Positions 5,628 to 7,160 of a stretch of 7,160 nt of DNA are shown piece after piece. This stretch comes from Planctomycetota bacterium (GTDB lineage Bacteria; Planctomycetota; SBBH01; JAHFOU01). Where the stretch lies: assembly GCA_023261525.1 (NCBI GenBank), contig JAHFOU010000115.1, forward strand, positions 1 through 7,160, in the 5' to 3' direction. Position numbers and translations under genes: made by a program. Positions within the stretch are counted from its first letter, which is position 1. The number at the start of each line of letters is the position of its first letter. The notes beneath the pieces are model-generated. The model made no database searches. It had not been told where the DNA came from and saw nothing but the letters and a program-made list of their open reading frames with translations.

Positions 5628-6548
5628 CTAGGACGCCGCGCGCGCCCCGGGGGTTCCCGGGGAGACCGATTTCCAGCAACGGGAGGCGATCTCTCCAACT
5701 GTTTGCAATTCCTGGACTTCCGTTCGGCACCTCTCCTCCGCCTCCGGGCATCTCGGGTGGAAGCGGCATCCCGTCGGAGGATTCGCGGGCGAGGGCGGCT
5801 CCCCTTGGATCGGCACCTTGGCGCCGGGGACGGCGGCCGCCAGCAATGCCTTCGTGTACGGATGCCGGGGAGAGGCGAAGACCGCCTCCGCGGGCCCGGC
5901 CTCCACCACCTGTCCCAGGTACATCACCGCCAGGCGTCCTGCCAACCGCCGGACCACGCCCAGGTCGTGGGAGACCAGGACCAGGGCCAGGCCCAGCCGG
6001 GCGCGGAGATCGACCAGGAGGTTCAGGACCTGGGCCTGGATGGAGACGTCCAGGGCCGAGACCGGCTCGTCCAGCAGGAGGATCGACGGTTCCACCGCCA
6101 GGGCCCGGGCGATGACCAGGCGCTGGCGCTGGCCCCCGCTGAACGCATGGGGGAAGCGGGAAGCCGACTCCGGAGCCAGGCCCACCAGCCCCAGCAGCTC
6201 TTCCACCCTTCCGGCGCGCTCCAGGCCGTGGGCCTGAAGCACCTCGCGGAGCTGATCGCCAGCTTTCATACGCGGATCCAGACTGGAGAAGGGGTCCTGG
6301 AAGACGTACTGGACCCGGCGCGCCAGGGCCGGCCGGGGGAAATCCGAAAGGGACCTGCCGTCCAGCAGGACCTCCCCGCCGTCGGGGACCTGGATGCCCA
6401 TCAGGCAACGCAGGGCCGTGGTCTTCCCGCACCCGCTCTCCCCGACCAGGCCCAGGCACTTCCCCGCCTCCAGGGACAGGCTCACGGAATCCACGGCCCG
6501 GACCGGCCCGAAGCATTTGGAGATCCCGCGGGCTTCCAGCAGGGGCAT
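5628..6548 (-). CDS. Oligopeptide/dipeptide ABC transporter ATP-binding protein (OppF/DppF type)
   Basis: A complete 306-residue ABC ATPase, a little shorter than the usual 320-340. It would hydrolyse ATP at the inner face of the membrane to drive peptide (or nickel/sugar) uptake. Motifs in order: Walker A GESGCGKT (36-43), Q-loop Q84 in 'YVFQDPFSSLDPR', signature FSGGQRQR (136-143), Walker B ILLLDE (156-161), D-loop SALD (164-167) and switch H194. The C-terminal extension is the oligo_HPY domain that defines the Opp/Dpp group: 'SPRHPYTKALL' (226-236), then 'GEPPSPANPPTGCRFHPRCPEAEERC' around 249-274. Four cysteines (261, 267, 274, 291) have the spacing C-x5-C-x6-C-x16-C. OppF/DppF partners normally need a second ATPase and two permeases; none is in view, since upstream is divergent trxB and downstream is an unrelated secreted protein. 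It may therefore be an orphan serving a transporter encoded elsewhere. No ribosome site precedes the ATG; see the promoter entry. Confidence 0.88.
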   Translation of the reverse strand: MPLLEARGISKCFGPVRAVDSVSLSLEAGKCLGLVGESGCGKTTALRCLMGIQVPDGGEVLLDGRSLSDFPRPALARRVQYVFQDPFSSLDPRMKAGDQLREVLQAHGLERAGRVEELLGLVGLAPESASRFPHAFSGGQRQRLVIARALAVEPSILLLDEPVSALDVSIQAQVLNLLVDLRARLGLALVLVSHDLGVVRRLAGRLAVMYLGQVVEAGPAEAVFASPRHPYTKALLAAAVPGAKVPIQGEPPSPANPPTGCRFHPRCPEAEERCRTEVQELQTVGEIASRCWKSVSPGTPGARAAS

Positions 6549-6549
6549 C

Positions 6550-6577
6550 TTGACATTCTACGGGTCCGGCCGATGAT
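6550..6577 (+). promoter_or_regulatory. Promoter of trxB, leaderless geometry
   Basis: A perfect -35 TTGACA at 6550-6555 and GATGAT at 6572-6577 (four of six to TATAAT) are separated by 16 bases. The -10 ends 6 bases before the ATG at 6584, so a start site 7 bases past the -10 falls on the A of the ATG. No Shine-Dalgarno motif lies upstream. The -35 begins 2 bases upstream of the divergent gene's ATG. Confidence 0.6.
6555..6560 (-). promoter_or_regulatory. -10 element of the divergent ABC ATPase gene, leaderless geometry
   Basis: On the - strand TAGAAT (five of six to TATAAT) ends 6 bases before the ATG at 6548, and the intervening GTCAAG is not a usable ribosome site. The -35 at 17-base spacing (6583-6578, GGCGGC) is very poor, so activation or an extended contact would be needed. 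The element shares base 6555 with the trxB -35. Confidence 0.45.
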
Positions 6578-6583
6578 GCCGCC

Positions 6584-7160
6584 ATGCCTGTGCGGGATCT
6601 TGTCATCATCGGCTCCGGCCCCGCGGGATTCACCGCCGGCGTCTACGCCGCCCGCGCCAACCTCAAGCCCCTGATGTTCGAGGGCTTCCAGAAAGGCGGG
6701 ATCCCGGGCGGCCAGCTCATGACCACCACCGAGGTGGAGAACTTCCCCGGCTTCCCCGAGGGCATCCCCGGCCCCGAGCTGATGAAGCGCATGCGCGAGC
6801 AGGCCGTCCGCTTCGGGACCGAGGTCCTCTCCGAGGATGTCGAGAGCGTCGACTTCTCCACGCGGCCCTTCACGATCCGGGGTTCAGATACCACGGTCGA
6901 GGCCAAGGCCGTCATCCTGGCCACCGGGGCCAACGCCAAGTACCTGGGCCTGCCCAGCGAGGAGAAGCTCAAGAACCGGGGCGTCTCCGGCTGCGCGGTC
7001 TGCGACGGGGCCCTGCCCCTCTTCCGCAACCAGGAGCTGGTGGTGGTCGGCGGCGGGGACAGCGCCGTGGAGGAGGGCACCTACCTGACCAAGTACGCCT
7101 CCAAGGTCCACCTGGTCCACCGCCGCGACGCGCTGAGGGCCTCCAAGGCCATGCAGGACC
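6584..7160 (+). CDS. trxB: Thioredoxin reductase, N-terminal 192 residues (partial)
   Basis: The gene runs off the window end. TrxB is a cytoplasmic FAD flavoenzyme that uses NADPH to reduce thioredoxin, keeping protein thiols reduced. Seen here: the FAD dinucleotide fold GSGPAG at residues 10-15, 'GGQLMTTTEVENFPGFPEG' (FAD-binding and typical of TrxB), 'ILATGA' before the domain switch, the redox-active C137-A-V-C140-D-G pair, the NADPH fold GGGDSA (156-161), and 'HRRD', whose arginines bind the NADPH 2'-phosphate. The usual motif is CATC; here it is CAVC, a mild variant that keeps both cysteines. The cysteines sit inside the NADPH domain, as in the low-molecular-weight bacterial type. The start gives an N-terminus right at the FAD strand (MPVRDLVIIG); ATGs at 6573 and 6576 are out of frame. 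Divergent from the ABC ATPase gene across 35 bases. Confidence 0.93.
   Translation, partial: MPVRDLVIIGSGPAGFTAGVYAARANLKPLMFEGFQKGGIPGGQLMTTTEVENFPGFPEGIPGPELMKRMREQAVRFGTEVLSEDVESVDFSTRPFTIRGSDTTVEAKAVILATGANAKYLGLPSEEKLKNRGVSGCAVCDGALPLFRNQELVVVGGGDSAVEEGTYLTKYASKVHLVHRRDALRASKAMQD

Noticed and set aside
5605..6633. Upstream extension of the secreted-protein frame giving a 601-residue product
   Set aside because: The extension is the shadow of the ABC ATPase in another frame. The signal peptide and the GGAGG ribosome site place the start at 5604.

Overview
The window is high-G+C bacterial DNA, with third codon positions almost all G or C, and is nearly fully coding. Every gap between genes is under 60 bases. 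It looks like the chromosome of an outer-membrane (Gram-negative) bacterium: there is a heptose-bisphosphate phosphatase, a lipoprotein and several secreted proteins. My best guess is Acidobacteriota, perhaps the Holophaga/Geothrix group. That rests on overall gene style plus a small basic protein of a type best known from Planctomycetes, Verrucomicrobia and Chlamydiae, so a member of that superphylum is the alternative. The assignment is inference. I see no mobile element, CRISPR array, tRNA or rRNA.

Layout. Left block, + strand: the last 39 codons of a LivF-type branched-chain amino acid ABC ATPase; a lipoprotein of unknown function whose ATG overlaps the livF stop (ATGA); and gmhB, directly abutting the lipoprotein stop. 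A good sigma70-type promoter is embedded in the end of gmhB. It drives a second + strand unit: a single-pass membrane protein with a SPOR-like domain, a small very basic protein with an Ala/Lys/Pro-rich tail, and a fold-type I PLP aminotransferase. This unit meets a - strand gene for a secreted alpha/beta-hydrolase-like protein tail to tail, with only 4 bases between the stop codons. Farther right on the - strand are an OppF/DppF-type peptide ABC ATPase and, 23 bases downstream of it, a secreted protein of unknown function. The window ends in trxB (thioredoxin reductase, + strand, cut by the window edge), divergent from the ABC gene across only 35 bases.

How the parts work together. Most genes are housekeeping or envelope-related (LPS core heptose supply, peptide uptake, thiol redox, secreted proteins), and I do not see one dedicated pathway. 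The most coherent unusual signal is regulatory. The first gene of each apparent transcription unit has a -10-like element only 6 to 11 bases before its ATG and no Shine-Dalgarno sequence, suggesting leaderless mRNAs. Several internal operon genes do have purine-rich ribosome sites. The trxB/oppF divergent region packs two such promoters into 35 bases, with the -35 of one touching the -10 of the other. The small basic protein is the most interesting gene product. I found no convincing evidence of a wholly new multi-gene system.
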